From Deltaproteobacteria bacterium (lineage in GTDB: Bacteria > SAR324 > NAC60-12), in the NCBI GenBank assembly GCA_002685535.1, contig NYXK01000053.1:131516-183518 (forward strand): a stretch of DNA of 52,003 nt, given 5' to 3'. The notes below the pieces were generated by a model. That model saw only the letters and a program-made list of their open reading frames with translations, did no database searches and was not told the origin of the DNA. Of this stretch, positions 1-10,745 are shown piece by piece (position 1 is the first letter of the stretch; every line of letters begins with the position of its first letter). Made by a program: the position numbers and the translations under genes.

Positions 1-215
1 GACCTTATTTCTGAGCCTCGTCTCCAGCTTCTCGCTTTTGTGATGTCAACTGCTCTGTAGTGAATGTTGAATGTTCTCTTGCTTGAAACAATAGCAAGAG
101 GATTCTGCAGCTGCACTTCTGTTCCTATTGTCGCCAATTGTTGAATTGGCCTCATTATCCTCTCGTCAATGACATAACCAGAATTACCTATCTCCTCCCG
201 TTCTCCTCCTTTACC

Positions 216-1262
216 ATGGCTTCTCAGGAAATCCCCCTCGACGAAATCCAGTGGAAATCACCACCTCTTGTACAACAAATGCAGGGTGTTCACGAGAATT
301 CGGTCCTCCACTACTTCGCCAGTTCCCCCTTCTTTGACCAGACCTCCAACAATGCCGTTCTTACCAGTCAAGCCATGTTTAATCAAAACATGCTCGAAGT
401 TATACAGACGCGTGCTGCGTTCGAGGGCCGGTTGAAGACAATGTCAGGATTGGAGTTTGTCATTGCGGAACAGCCTGCAGAAATGGCGCCAGGAACAGGA
501 ACGGGAGTGTGGGTTATTCGAAAGCAGACGCGGAGGAAGAGAGACAGAGATGAGGACGAGATCACCATCCACTCGACCTACTTTGTCGTCGGCGATAACA
601 TATATATGGCGCCCACAGTGGCAGATGTACTGGGGAATCGCACGGTAGGTTGGAATCCAACGCATCGTCGATGTCTCACTCACACTAAGCAGATGTCCAT
701 TATTTCCTCACTTAACAAATTCATTAAAAAAGCCGCGGCACTCCCCGAATTCAGACCAGCACTAGGTCATGTCTATGCGCAACCAGCCAGCGGTAACCAA
801 CCCAAGAACGGCGAATCGCAATTAAGCCAAGGCAGCAAGGAGAATACCCCTCTTCCGGAGTCATTACAAAATCCCAAGAAGCCAAATCCTTCAGCCTTGA
901 CAAGCGGTGCCGACTACCTTGACAATCGACTGCTCGAGGAAACTATCCAAATAAGTCTCAAGTACGGCGATGAGTATATGGACGAGATACCGATCACTGG
1001 AGCACCTGGAGAATTCCATCTGTCTTCCACCGGCAGGAAGGACAAGGATAAGCTCATGGTGCCAGCAATTACCAAAGGACCTACGTCAGTACCTAGTAAA
1101 CCTCCCACGCCAGCTCCACCGCCTTTGAAGACGGACGTTGCACCGGAGAGGAAGAACAGCAAAGCGGAGAAGAGTCCGAAAACACCTGGAATGCCGAAGC
1201 CGAAGCGGAGAAAGAGCAAAGGGTTGGGTCTTGGTTCCGGAGGAATGAGTCCAACGACTTGA
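216..1262 (+). CDS. MED6: Mediator of RNA polymerase II transcription subunit 6
   Basis: This is a head-module subunit of the Mediator complex, which links transcription factors to RNA polymerase II in the nucleus. The N-terminal part has the MED6 signature: a WKSPP segment, then VHENSVLHYFASSPFFD and a downstream SLNKFIKKAAALPEF...PALGH segment. The C-terminal third is low-complexity, rich in Pro, Lys and Ser and ending in basic residues, as in fungal MED6. The model has exons 216-644 and 693-1262 with a 48-nt intron at 645-692 (GTAGGT...AAGCAG). The intron is a multiple of three and would read through without a stop, but the residues it would encode do not fit the family. The product is 332 residues. 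The start at 216 is chosen over an upstream in-frame codon because homology begins just after MASQEIPLDEIQW. Confidence 0.9.
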   Translation: MASQEIPLDEIQWKSPPLVQQMQGVHENSVLHYFASSPFFDQTSNNAVLTSQAMFNQNMLEVIQTRAAFEGRLKTMSGLEFVIAEQPAEMAPGTGTGVWVIRKQTRRKRDRDEDEITIHSTYFVVGDNIYMAPTVADVLGNRTVGWNPTHRRCLTHTKQMSIISSLNKFIKKAAALPEFRPALGHVYAQPASGNQPKNGESQLSQGSKENTPLPESLQNPKKPNPSALTSGADYLDNRLLEETIQISLKYGDEYMDEIPITGAPGEFHLSSTGRKDKDKLMVPAITKGPTSVPSKPPTPAPPPLKTDVAPERKNSKAEKSPKTPGMPKPKRRKSKGLGLGSGGMSPTT

Positions 1263-1977
1263 ATTCTGGCACATTTTGTCATAGAGGCGTTACGGTACGG
1301 ATGGAATATACCCTTGAATTCTACAGGACAGCAAAAATACAATGCCTTTTTGGGAAGCGCATACTCTACTGCATCGTGGATGAGCTGGAACTGATAAGGA
1401 GGTCTGCTTCGTGGTAGTCCGCGAAGTTTCGCTTGCCTCCGCGTTCTCGACCCGCTTGGTTGGCGACTTAGCATTCAAAATGAATGCACGGCAATCACTG
1501 CTCCAAGAGCAACTGCGTATGTCTCCCTTTCTTTCTAATTCTACTTTCAAGATATTTTGTCGCTCCTCAATCCAAATCCTTCACGTTCGCCAAGCAAAAC
1601 TGGCATCCATCACGCCACGAGCAAGCTGTTTAATCCGAAATTCTCAAATCTGGTACTTCGTTGAAGTTTACCATACAAAGCTGTATCAAAAAACATTTCC
1701 AAACGTCTCTTGCAAAATTGCACCTTCTTTCAGTTTAGGTCGCAGACCTAGCATTTCCAATCCTCAATTATAGCATACAAAACTCCCCGCTAAATGCAGC
1801 ATTTCAACGCCATCCTATCCCATGTTCAAACCAGTTTATGCTTTGCTCCTATTTTCCTTCCTTTGATCGCCTAGCTCTGAATTTAGAGCCTATGTCGTGG
1901 TGGGTATCATGTCACATTATTATGCTCCTTTCCTCTCCTTTCCCCTTGTTCCCGTCCAAGCATCTGTTTCTCTGTTT
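1263..1977. other. Convergent intergenic region, no gene seen
   Basis: This lies between the 3' ends of MED6 and the repetitive cell-surface gene. Open frames here are short and show no protein-like composition. It probably holds the two 3' untranslated regions and terminators. Confidence 0.5.
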
Positions 1978-4900
1978 TCACAACACAGCCATCACCACCC
2001 CGCCAGCAAGCACTCCCAAACCATTAAACCAAACACCCGTCGGCGCCGCCCCCGCCGAACTCGTACTCGTCCTCGCTGCACTCGTCTGCGTACTCAAACT
2101 CGTCCGCAACGAACTCGTGATACTCCTCGAACTCGAACTCGAGCTCGAATTCAACCCCAACGTCCGAACCGGCACCGTAGTCGCCCCACTAACAACCACC
2201 ATTGTCGTCCCTCCAACAACCGTCGTACTCCCCTCTATGGGAAACCTCGTATCAACAGGGACAGTCGTCGGGCCCAGAATCACTAAATTCTCCATCCCAG
2301 ATATCACCGTCGTGCCTGGAACTACAGGTCTATCTTGCAGAGTCGTCGAAGCTGGGATTACGATAAATGGCGTGCCATTTAGCGTTGTTGTAGAGCCTTG
2401 GAGATCGGGTGGTGCGAGGGAGAGAGGGATGGAGGTTGGGCCGGGGATGAGGAGGAAGGGCGTGTTGTTTATAGTTGTTGTGGAAAACACTCCATTCCCT
2501 GATCCTGATCCTGAGTTTGCATTGCCAGGAGGAGCTGGCACGTTCGTCGGGCCGGGTATAACCAGAAACGGCGTCCCGTTTATCGTTGTCGTTTCCCCAG
2601 TGAGTCCAGCTGGTGCGTTGGTAAGCGGTATCGTAGTCGGGCCTGGGATGACGAGGAGTGTTGAACCGTCTATCACAGTCGTAGGAAACGTTGCCTGTCC
2701 CGATCCGCCAGCTGGAGCTGGAGCAGGTATATTCGTCGGGCCAGGCACAATCAAAAACGGCACACCACCAATCGTGGACGTCACGCCTGTCAATCCAGCT
2801 GGTGCGTTCGCAAGCGGTATTGACGTCGGTCCCGGTATCACCAGCACAGTCGAACCATCTATCACGCTTGTCGGGAATATATTCCCTCCTCCTCCGCCGC
2901 CGCCGCCTGGCGCTTGCTGAATTGTTGTTGCGGCTGGGATGACTAGGAACGGAGTATTGTCGATATTTATCACACTACCAATTGCGCCGGGTGGTGCGTT
3001 AGCGGCTGGTATTGTGGTTGCGGCGGGGATTATGATGGGCTGGGGCGCGGGTTGTGCTTGTTGCTGCTGTCCTTGTCCGGCTGGTGCTTGTCCTTGTCCT
3101 TGAGCGATGGTCGTTGGACCGGGGATTATGATCACGGGTGTTCCTCCTATGTTTGCGGAGGAGCCTACTGCTCCTGGTGGTGCTTGAGCAATGGGGATTG
3201 TTGTTGCTGCAGGTATGACTACGGGAGCAGCGGGTCCGGGATTTGGGTTTGGCTGAGGAGGGTTTTGAACGGGAATCACGGGAGGTGGTGGGTTGCCGAA
3301 TATAGAGTTTATTATTGCGCCGATGGAATTTTCTCGGTCGGTTGGTGGTGGGACTGATGCTGGGGAGGGGGGCGGTTGAGGGACAGTGAAGGGTTGGATG
3401 GGATCGTTGACGTTCGGATTGGGAGGATTCGGTGGGTTTGGGTTGGGATTTGGATTGGGATTTGGGTTTGGATTTGGAACAACCTGCCCAGGACCAGTGG
3501 GTTGTGGTGGACTTGGATTGGGCTGCGTGACAGGAGGATTCGTCACCGGTATTGGGACTGGAACCGGGTCATTCTTCTGCTCTGGCACTGTCTTAGGCGG
3601 TTCAATTGGCTCTGGCGTAGGAATAATCGGCTTCCCAACATAGCTTGTTACCGAAACCGTCAAATCCGACGCCACCTGCTGCACAGTCGACGAGAATTGC
3701 GCAAGTTCCGTACAAGTCGGTGCTTGGATAATGGATGGACCGCCTGGTAGACAAGACCATAGCTCTGGATTCTGGTTCTCGATCAGATAATCGAGCACGA
3801 CTTGAGGGACGTAACCGTAGGCTTCTTTGTCAGGTCCTTGCGGGCAGAAATCCGGCGAGCCATCTGCTCCTTCTGCTCCTCGCTCAGGCTGGTAGATGAA
3901 CGGTGTTTGGAGAGCTATCATCGTGCCAGTAGGTAGATTTCTGTTGTTGGCTGGCTGGCTGGCTGCATCGAGATAGACTGTCTCATATTCAATGACCGAA
4001 CCGGTGGACGTCACCACGGAAGTCCCTTCAGTAGGTGAGGTGTAGGTAATTGTTTCGATTTTTGTGTAGAAAGATGTGCTAGTCGGAACCAAAGTTGAAC
4101 TGGCGATATCCCAACCTCCGAAGTAGGCTTCAGCGTTGGAGTTTATCCCGCTAAAGATGCTGTCCTTGTATTGACCTTTTGATGTTTGGGCACATTGGAC
4201 ATTCCCTTGTCTGTCTGTCACTGCATCTACGGTTATCACTTTAACTGTGTTGTAGACATAGAACGCTGCTGGTGATTTCCTACCGACAGTTTCGTCAGTC
4301 AAGTTCTCAATGTTGAAGGGGCAACGCGGCTGGGGAACCTACACAGCAACGCCAGCAGTCTCAGTGGCAATACCCTCCAACATCTGCGTTACTTCCATTG
4401 GACCAGGTGCCGAATTGAGAAATCCAGAGATGGGATTTCTCCCAACCTGGAATGTATAAGTGAACGAAGCGTTCGTTGGGAGAACCAAGATCTCTTCGCG
4501 AGATGTGGTTATGTTAGGTAGATTGGTGTAGTAGGTGATGAACGATGTCACGTTGACTTCTTGAACAGTCGTACTGAAGCTCGTTTGGGCCCACCATTGC
4601 TCGCTGACGGTGTCCTGGACCACGAAGCAGCATTTTCCGGTTATGCTTGCCAGGGAGGTCGTGCTGTTGGCGACGGTGGTACTATTTAATGATGGGCTCC
4701 CGGTCGAGGATGGGGAGGATGCTGTCGTGATTGTGTTATTTGAGCTGGGTTGGAGCTGTATGCCTACGATCTCTCTTGAAGTCGAGGAGGTAGTTGCAAC
4801 GGAAGATGAAAAGGGCGCCGATGTCGACGTCAAGCTACTGAGCGAGGACGATAGGGAGGAGGACGATGAGGAGCTGAAAGAGGACGTCGACGAGATCGTC

Positions 4901-5049
4901 GAAGAGTTCGTAACTAACTCCACATTTAGTACATGTTTTGTTAATTTATAATAGGGAGCAATTTTACAGCGAGGGGTTTCTTGTCCTTGAATGCTGGAAG
5001 TGAATGTGAGCACCAACAGGAAAATGCTTCGAGAAAACATTTTGCGCAA
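1978..5049 (-). CDS. Large secreted repetitive protein, GPI-anchor type
   Basis: No named family is recognised. The architecture is that of a fungal cell-wall or surface protein. A signal peptide (MFSRSIFLLVLTFTSS) is followed by a Ser-rich stretch, a region of unknown fold with several Cys (about residues 130-400), and a Pro/Asn-rich linker containing an (NP)n run. Then come repeats rich in IPGPT and IPAATT. A Ser/Thr-rich segment and a hydrophobic C-terminal tail (GVWFNGLGVLAGGVVMAVL) fit a GPI-attachment signal. Exons are 5049-4343 and 4279-1978. The intron at 4342-4280 (63 nt) starts GTAGGT, has a CTGAC branch point and ends GGTAG. Splicing joins ...GVAV to KSPAAFYV in frame and gives 1002 residues. 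An alternative start is the Met three codons later. It is divergent from the aspartic-protease-like gene across about 1 kb. Confidence 0.75.
2290..3230 (-). repeat. Coding tandem repeats in the surface protein
   Basis: The C-terminal half of the surface protein is made of about five imperfect units. Each full unit is about 65-75 residues and has two halves. One half reads like IDGSTxLVIPGPTxIPLxN followed by APAGLTG. The other reads like TTINGTPFLVIPGPTNVP followed by a Gly/Ala/Ser-rich spacer. The spacers differ in length and include a poly-Gly run near 2890. Repeats of this kind often vary in copy number between strains. Confidence 0.7.
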
Positions 5050-6037
5050 TATGAAAAGGTCGTAACGACAGTGAACCGAGGCCAGACAAAGAAAATTGTG
5101 TATATTTTCAGGAAGATGGAGTCAAAATCTGCAAAAGACAGCAGGTCCCAGAACAATAATAATACCAAACCACGATCCAGAATCTGCACAGCCCAGCCGG
5201 CACTTCCACCCAGCCATTGCCAGCCATCAGGCAGAGTATTTCCACTGTGTCACCTGTAGTTGTGCAGGTCCCGGACAACGCCAGAAGCCTCTCAGCCCGA
5301 AAGCCTGCTGAATGATGTTTTGATTGGCCTCGTTTCCCTCGCTAAACATCCCCTGAGATCATCCTCCTTATTGGACCGAACCATGCTTAAATCGACGCCC
5401 GCCAAGCGAATTCTTTGAGGCTGGCCTGCACTTCGCCTCAGCCACCGCTCTAAAATTACTCTCCACCATCCAATACTTCGTCCCCAATCAAGACTTTCAC
5501 GCAAACGCCTATGTTTCACACAGAAGCTCGTTTGAGTTCCCAATCAATTCCCGGTATTGGGCATCTCAGTGACCTGCCGGTGCCACGAGATCGGAGAGGA
5601 TACCGGAAGCCTGAGGTTTGGCACAGGGCTGAAGGCCCGAAGACAGGGGCTGTATGCAAGCTGTCGGCCTCCTGCCGTCAGGATTCATGGGCGCTGGCCC
5701 AGCTGAATGGCAAGATTTACACATGTATTTGCCTTTGTTAGTTGCGTAAGACCCTTTCCACAACAGGCCTCCACATGTGTTCCTGTGCACCACGCACGCC
5801 TCTACGGCCGGGAGGACGAAGTGACATCTCCTGATCTCACGATTCTCACCACACGCTCAAGCAGTAAGTCTTTCTCAGCCTTGCTATCTCCTCGGGATTT
5901 TCCCATTGGGCAGAGACCCTGCACCGCCGAATGTGTATCTACGTCTCGTTCTTCGAATCTCTCCAGCCTTCTGCCTTCCCACACTTCCAAGTTGTGTCTT
6001 TTGAAACAGCCTCGATGTCGGATAGCTGGTCTTGACA
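5050..6037. other. Divergent promoter region
   Basis: About 990 bp separate the start codons of two divergent genes that both encode predicted surface proteins (the repetitive GPI-type protein on the minus strand and the aspartic-protease-like protein on the plus strand). No further gene is seen. Open frames here are short and overlap on both strands without protein-like character. Confidence 0.5.
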
Positions 6038-8124
6038 ATGCTATTGGCACTGCATGATGTAGTCTTGCACTTTGCTTTTACATTGCTGTTTCTGGGTTTC
6101 GCATTGCCAGTCTGTGAAGGAAAATTCTTCGGAGGGCAACTCGGCTCGAGGGCGAATCCTCCGGCGCCAATTTCAGTTCTGCCTTCTCAAGAATGGTAAA
6201 ACTCCCGCTAAAGACGAGGCAAAACGTTTCACTGATATCATTAGGGAAGGAAATGATGGTCCATGGTCAACATTTACACTTCAAATTGGAACCCCGCCTC
6301 AAAATGTCAAAGTTCTTATCTCCACTGCTTCGACACAAACATGGGCGGTGGCAACAGAAGGATGTGGAGCTGGAGATATAACAGATTGTCCGGAACTACG
6401 CGGGGGTCAATATAACTACACAGCATCATCAACTTGGATTTCGAATCTTGCCAATGCTTCCAACAATATATACGAATTGGGACTGGTATCCAGCCTGGGA
6501 CTGATAGGAAATGGCCGATACGGGTTCGACGACATCACATTGGGGTTCCAAGGAAGTGGAGGACCGACCTTGAAGAACCAAACTATCGCTGGGATCGCTG
6601 CAAAAGAATTTTTCATGGGTCTCTTTGGGTTGACGGCCAGACCGAGTAATTTTACGAATTATGATAATCCTATTCCGAGCTACATGGAAAATTTGAGGAA
6701 TCAATCCATGATACCAAGTCTATCCTGGGGATACACCGCAGGTAATCAGTATAGTACGTAATCGACGATTGACTTAATCAAAGATCAGTATGCTGATGAT
6801 GATGCCAGGATTGAACGATGTCCTCGGAAGCCTGACTCTAGGCGGCTACGACAGTTCCAGATTTACACCTAATAACCTCACATTCGACTTCCCAACAAAC
6901 GATGACGCGGATCTGACAGTCAGGCTTGAAGCCATAAGCACCAGCTCCAGCATCTCCCTCCTTCCGTCCCCAATAAATACAGTCCTCGACTCCACAGTCT
7001 CGCACATCTGGCTTCCCACCAGCGCCTGCACCCTCTTCGAGAACGCATTCGGCCTAACCTGGAACGAAACCGCCCAACTTTACTTCGTTTCCGAAACCCA
7101 ACACACCCTTCTCCAAGCTCAAAACCCTAGCGTGACATTCACCCTCCGCCGTCCAGACACCGTTGCCTCCGCCACCGAACGAATAAACATCACGCTTCCA
7201 TACGGCGCCTTCGATTTGACAGCTTCCTGGCCTCTAGTGGAAAGCGAAACCCGCTACTTCCCACTCAAACGCGCAAACGACTCTTCGCAATACATTCTCG
7301 GCCGAGCATTCTTCCAAGAAGCGTACGTGGTAGCCGATTACGAACGGAAGAACTTCTCCGTCTCGCAGTGTAAATGGGATTCCTCGCCCCAAAACATTGT
7401 CACGATTTTTCCGCCTTCGGATAGCACCGACAACCCTGAAACCAAGCCATCAGGACTTCCGGTTGGAGCTATCGCTGGTATCGCAGCTGGTGGGGGAGTT
7501 TTGCTCATTGTTCTTGCAGTGGTGTTGTATTTCTGCTCGTGGAAACCGAGACGGCGGAAACGGAAGACAGCAGAATTGGCGGCGAATGAGGTTGCGGTTC
7601 AGAATCAGCAGCCACAGGAATATATCAAGCCCGAGTTAGATGCCAATGAAGTGAGCCTGAATCAGAAGCCAGGAATCCAGATTCATGAGACGGAGGGAAG
7701 TGGAGTGTTCGCACCAGTCGAGATTGGAGATAATCCAGACATTGTACACGAGATGCCCGCGAGGGAGGAAGTAGCATCTGAAATGACTGGCAACGGTCAG
7801 AGAGGCGATGAAGTTGAATATGGAAGGTACTTATATGGAGGGAGGGGGTTCAGACGGGGCGATAGAACACCAGGATCGGCGACTGCAAGCAGACAGTCGA
7901 GTATCAGCTCTGGATGGGGATCGCCACAAAGTATGCACAACGAAATGGCGAGAGGGAGGGGCCGAGGAAGTTTCAATGAGGCGAGTCCTAGGACAGACAC
8001 CTTATCGAGTGTAAGCTCAGGATGGGGTTCGACAAATCGGACGGGTGGGACTGATAATGTGAGTCCAGCGAGTCCGGGCCAGGCGAGAAGGGAGCAGAGG
8101 GGGAGTGGATTGCGATATCAGTAG
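6038..8124 (+). CDS. Membrane-anchored aspartic-protease-like protein, first catalytic Asp missing
   Basis: The protein has a pepsin-like (A1 family) luminal or extracellular domain. It has a signal sequence (MLALHDVV then a hydrophobic stretch to ALPVCEG), the entry motif GPWSTFTLQIGTPPQNV, then LISTASTQTW where pepsins carry D-T-G (S79-T80-A81 here). The flap and second lobe follow, including GSLTLGGYD and LDSTVSHIWLP (D283-S-T). Around residues 442-467 there is one membrane span (GAIAGIAAGGGVLLIVLAVV), then a basic stop-transfer KPRRRKRK and a tail of about 190 residues containing two SSGWGS motifs. Exons are 6038-6195, 6245-6753 and 6809-8124 (introns of 49 and 55 nt, phases consistent), giving 660 residues. 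The second junction follows the donor GTACGT, giving YTAGNQYRLNDVLGSL, which fits the family best. Loss of the first Asp suggests no peptidase activity; this is inferred. Confidence 0.8.
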
Positions 8125-8609
8125 AGGAGGTGGAAAATTCTTGTTGTTTTTTGTGTCTGTTTTGTATATACCAGCGCATATGTTATTGTAATTCATGATC
8201 ATACAGTATGCATTTAGGAGGTAACCAGTCTCGCTGCCCTATCCCTGGTCAGTAATGATTTCTGTTTGGCGCAGATCACCTCGGAGGTAAGCTACCATTT
8301 TCTCATCAAAAAATGCTTCATTCTTATGGTAATGTGGCAAATCCAATGCAGTACATCATGTCTCAATCCTGCGCGTAATATCTATGCGCTTTCGTCCGTC
8401 TCCCTTTTCGCAGCATGTTCACTGATTTTTACCCATCTCGCGAAGTCACCAGCCTCTGGAACCAACAAAATAACCAACAAAATATCAACATCACACACGT
8501 CATATCTGCAAATAGATCATGTAGAACTAACACCTCGACTTGAAATCCGCGAGTCAATTAATTTCGTACTCGATTATGTTGATGCCGGGAAATTGAAATA
8601 AACACTACG
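8125..8609. other. Intergenic, no gene seen
   Basis: This lies between the protease-like gene and the first ML-domain relic. One open frame from 8266 to 8601 is present, but its composition is not protein-like and it matches nothing I know. Confidence 0.4.
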
Positions 8610-9382
8610 ATGAAGGGCGTATTCCGCGCTCTCGCCAGATTCTCGACATGGATTGTCTCTCTATATGATTCCGGCCCCAGTGGACTGAAAAAAGATGGTG
8701 ATGTGACGACATCAATTCCAGCTATAATTCCTGGAGATTCGAACCTCGAATTCTGCCCTGAGTCCCGAGATACAGATTTGTTCTCTATGGAAAGAATATC
8801 GGTCTATCCCACCCCTCCATTACTGTACCCAGCCCCGTTTTCTTCCACGGATTGTCAGTAGTATCAGGGCTCATACTAGCTTCTCTAGGGACGAGTACAT
8901 CGACATCTATCTCTACGGTATTGTCCATCCTCCAATCCCTACTCCCCAATTAACCTTCCCACCCAAGGTACTGACACCAGCAGGCACATTCCTCCAAAAC
9001 ATAACCCTCAATGCAACTTGGGAAGGACAGTGGACGATCCCTACGTAGGCGACGGCGAGGAAGGAGAAGCAGGCATCCTTCAATTTTGTGACGCCATGGA
9101 GTGGATCGAGCAACCTGACAAGAACCATCGTCCTCGCTGCCCACCGGAAAAAGGATTTGGCGATGGTGAGTGTGCATACATGGGTGCCGTGGTTTATGGG
9201 AGAGGTAGGATCTTTCCTGGGGATCTGTTTGGTTTGAGATGGGATTTGAGCTGATAAGTGCGTGGTAGGGGAACTATAGTGTCAAGTTTGATGCGAAGAC
9301 GAAGGGAGGGGGGAGGATTTATTGTTTTATGGGGGGTTCGAGTTGCTTTACCCGGAAAAGAGTCAGAAGAATGAGAGGGTAG
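8610..9382 (+). pseudogene. ML-domain (NPC2/PG-PI transfer type) gene, decayed copy 1
   Basis: ML-domain proteins bind lipids in the secretory path or vacuole. The order of conserved pieces is clear: TSIPAIIPGDSNLEFCPESR, ERISVYPTPPLLYPAPF, EYIDIYLYG, GTFLQNITLNATWEGQWT, then FCDAMEWIEQPDKNHRPRC leading into CPPEKG, and after a GTGAGT...GGTAG intron GNYSVKFDAKTKGGGRIYC. The pieces lie in different frames. The frame shifts near 8838, near 8888 and near 9035, each in the direction expected for loss of one base. It shifts again near 9150 (TTT where TT would give EKGLAM). The first frame ends at a stop at 8859. I therefore call a pseudogene. Assembly indel errors are an alternative. The start at 8610 (MKGVFRALAR) is plausible but this gene has no obvious classical signal peptide. 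Confidence 0.6.
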
Positions 9383-9960
9383 AACTCAAGTAGAAACAAT
9401 CTTATATCTAGCTGCTTCTTGAGCTTCCAAGCAGCCCACTTGTACAAGGGTCTTTTGCTTGAAAGTTGTCTTTCTGGTCAGAGGAATGGTTGGCTGGGGG
9501 CCATCCTTCATATCTCTGTTCTGCATTGATGATGTCCTGTTTTTTTTGAAACATCCACGAATCATTGTGTGATGTGGCTGGCTAAATAAGAGTACTCATT
9601 ATGTGCTAAGATGCCTAATGCTCATGATATTCTATCGACCGGCGGATATGGGCTTGACAGCCTGACGTGAGGAGTCAGATACCAACAAGAACCAACATGA
9701 GGATCCTGAAGGATCCAACAACCAACATAAAAGAGCTATACCAACAGGAAGCTACGTCACTGGGTACCATACAGGCGCCTTTCTCGTCACCAGCATCGAT
9801 TTTCCTCCTCGCCTTCTGTTCCCTCCCCGTTCAAAATTGCATCTCTCAGCCACCCGCAACGAAGCAAGTCCCACCAACTAATGATGAGATTTCTAACATA
9901 CAATCTCGAGCTCCTGGCGTGGAAAAGCTTCTTCAACTTCATCGAACCACCAGCACTGAC
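9383..9960. other. Spacer between the two ML-domain relics
   Basis: No gene is recognised. It probably contains the decayed 5' part of the second relic, whose first recognisable codons begin near 9961. Confidence 0.4.
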
Positions 9961-10623
9961 CCCATCTCATCGTCGATTCCAGGCGACATCCCGGGTTTTT
10001 CAAACCGGGCTACTGCTCGGAATCACGATCCACTGACCTATTTTCCTTCGAATTGTTAAAGATCCATCCAACACCTCCAATCTTGTATGTATCTAAACAA
10101 ACATAATCAGCTTTGAGCTAAATGAGAATTAAAGAGAAGAAGATGTACGCATCTATGTCTATGGTACGTTCCAATATGGATTTCAATATGCACCAATTAA
10201 CTTTCGACAGGCACATTCCTTCAAAACATAACCGATACTGCAACATGGGAATGGACGGTCGAAGTCAACGCGGACCAGACCATGGCCACCAGTCTGGCAC
10301 CCGAGACTTCTGCGATGTTATGGGCGAAATTGAGCAGCCTGATCCTCATCGTGACAGAGACTGTCCGCCTGAGAAGGGCTGGCGATAATGCATGCTGGTT
10401 CCTTTTTGCCGTGGTGGCTTGGATATGTATGTTGTTTCTTGCTTTGAGGTTGATGAATTGGGCGTGTAGACGGAAGGTGGAGTTGATCACTGTACAATAG
10501 GGAAACTACTCGGTGAAACTTGACGCAAAGACGGATGAGGGAGAGAGGATATACTGTCTGCAAGGAGGGTGTCCTTTCTTGACTAGAGATGGGGAGACTC
10601 GAAGTGCAGATGAGCTCAAATGA
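9961..10623 (+). pseudogene. ML-domain gene, decayed copy 2
   Basis: This is a tandem paralogue of the relic at 8610-9382. Matching pieces appear in the same order: SSIPGDIPGFSN (9970-10005), then after a frame change GYCSESRSTDLFSFELLKIH leading to PTPPIL (10008-10084), GTFLQNITDTATWEW (from about 10210), FCDVMGEIEQPDPHRDRDC then PPEKG, and finally GNYSVKLDAKTDEGERIYC (10501-10623). The central part corresponding to EYIDIYLYG is missing, replaced by an intron-like stretch beginning GTATGT at 10085. The GT donor after the PPEKG block is also lost compared with copy 1. Several frame changes are needed to read it, so it is very unlikely to make a full ML domain. It retains the last exon best. 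Confidence 0.6.
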
Positions 10624-10745
10624 ATGTTCTTCGGCATGACATTCGTAGTGCAACCAAGGTTGAAGGCCGAGCTTGACGAAATATAATCCTATTATGACCC
10701 CTCCAGAAAACGTTGTTTCAATAAGATACCCTTTCAATATCGCTA

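Noticed and set aside
1838..2920. A 360-codon plus-strand frame opposite the repetitive surface gene
   Set aside because: It is the antisense of the Pro/Gly/Thr-rich repeats, so its openness and Val/Pro-rich composition follow from the coding strand. It has no splice or start context of its own.
8735..8750. GATTCGAACCTC, resembling a tRNA B box on the minus strand
   Set aside because: It falls in the conserved DSNLEF codons of the ML-domain relic and no cloverleaf can be formed around it.
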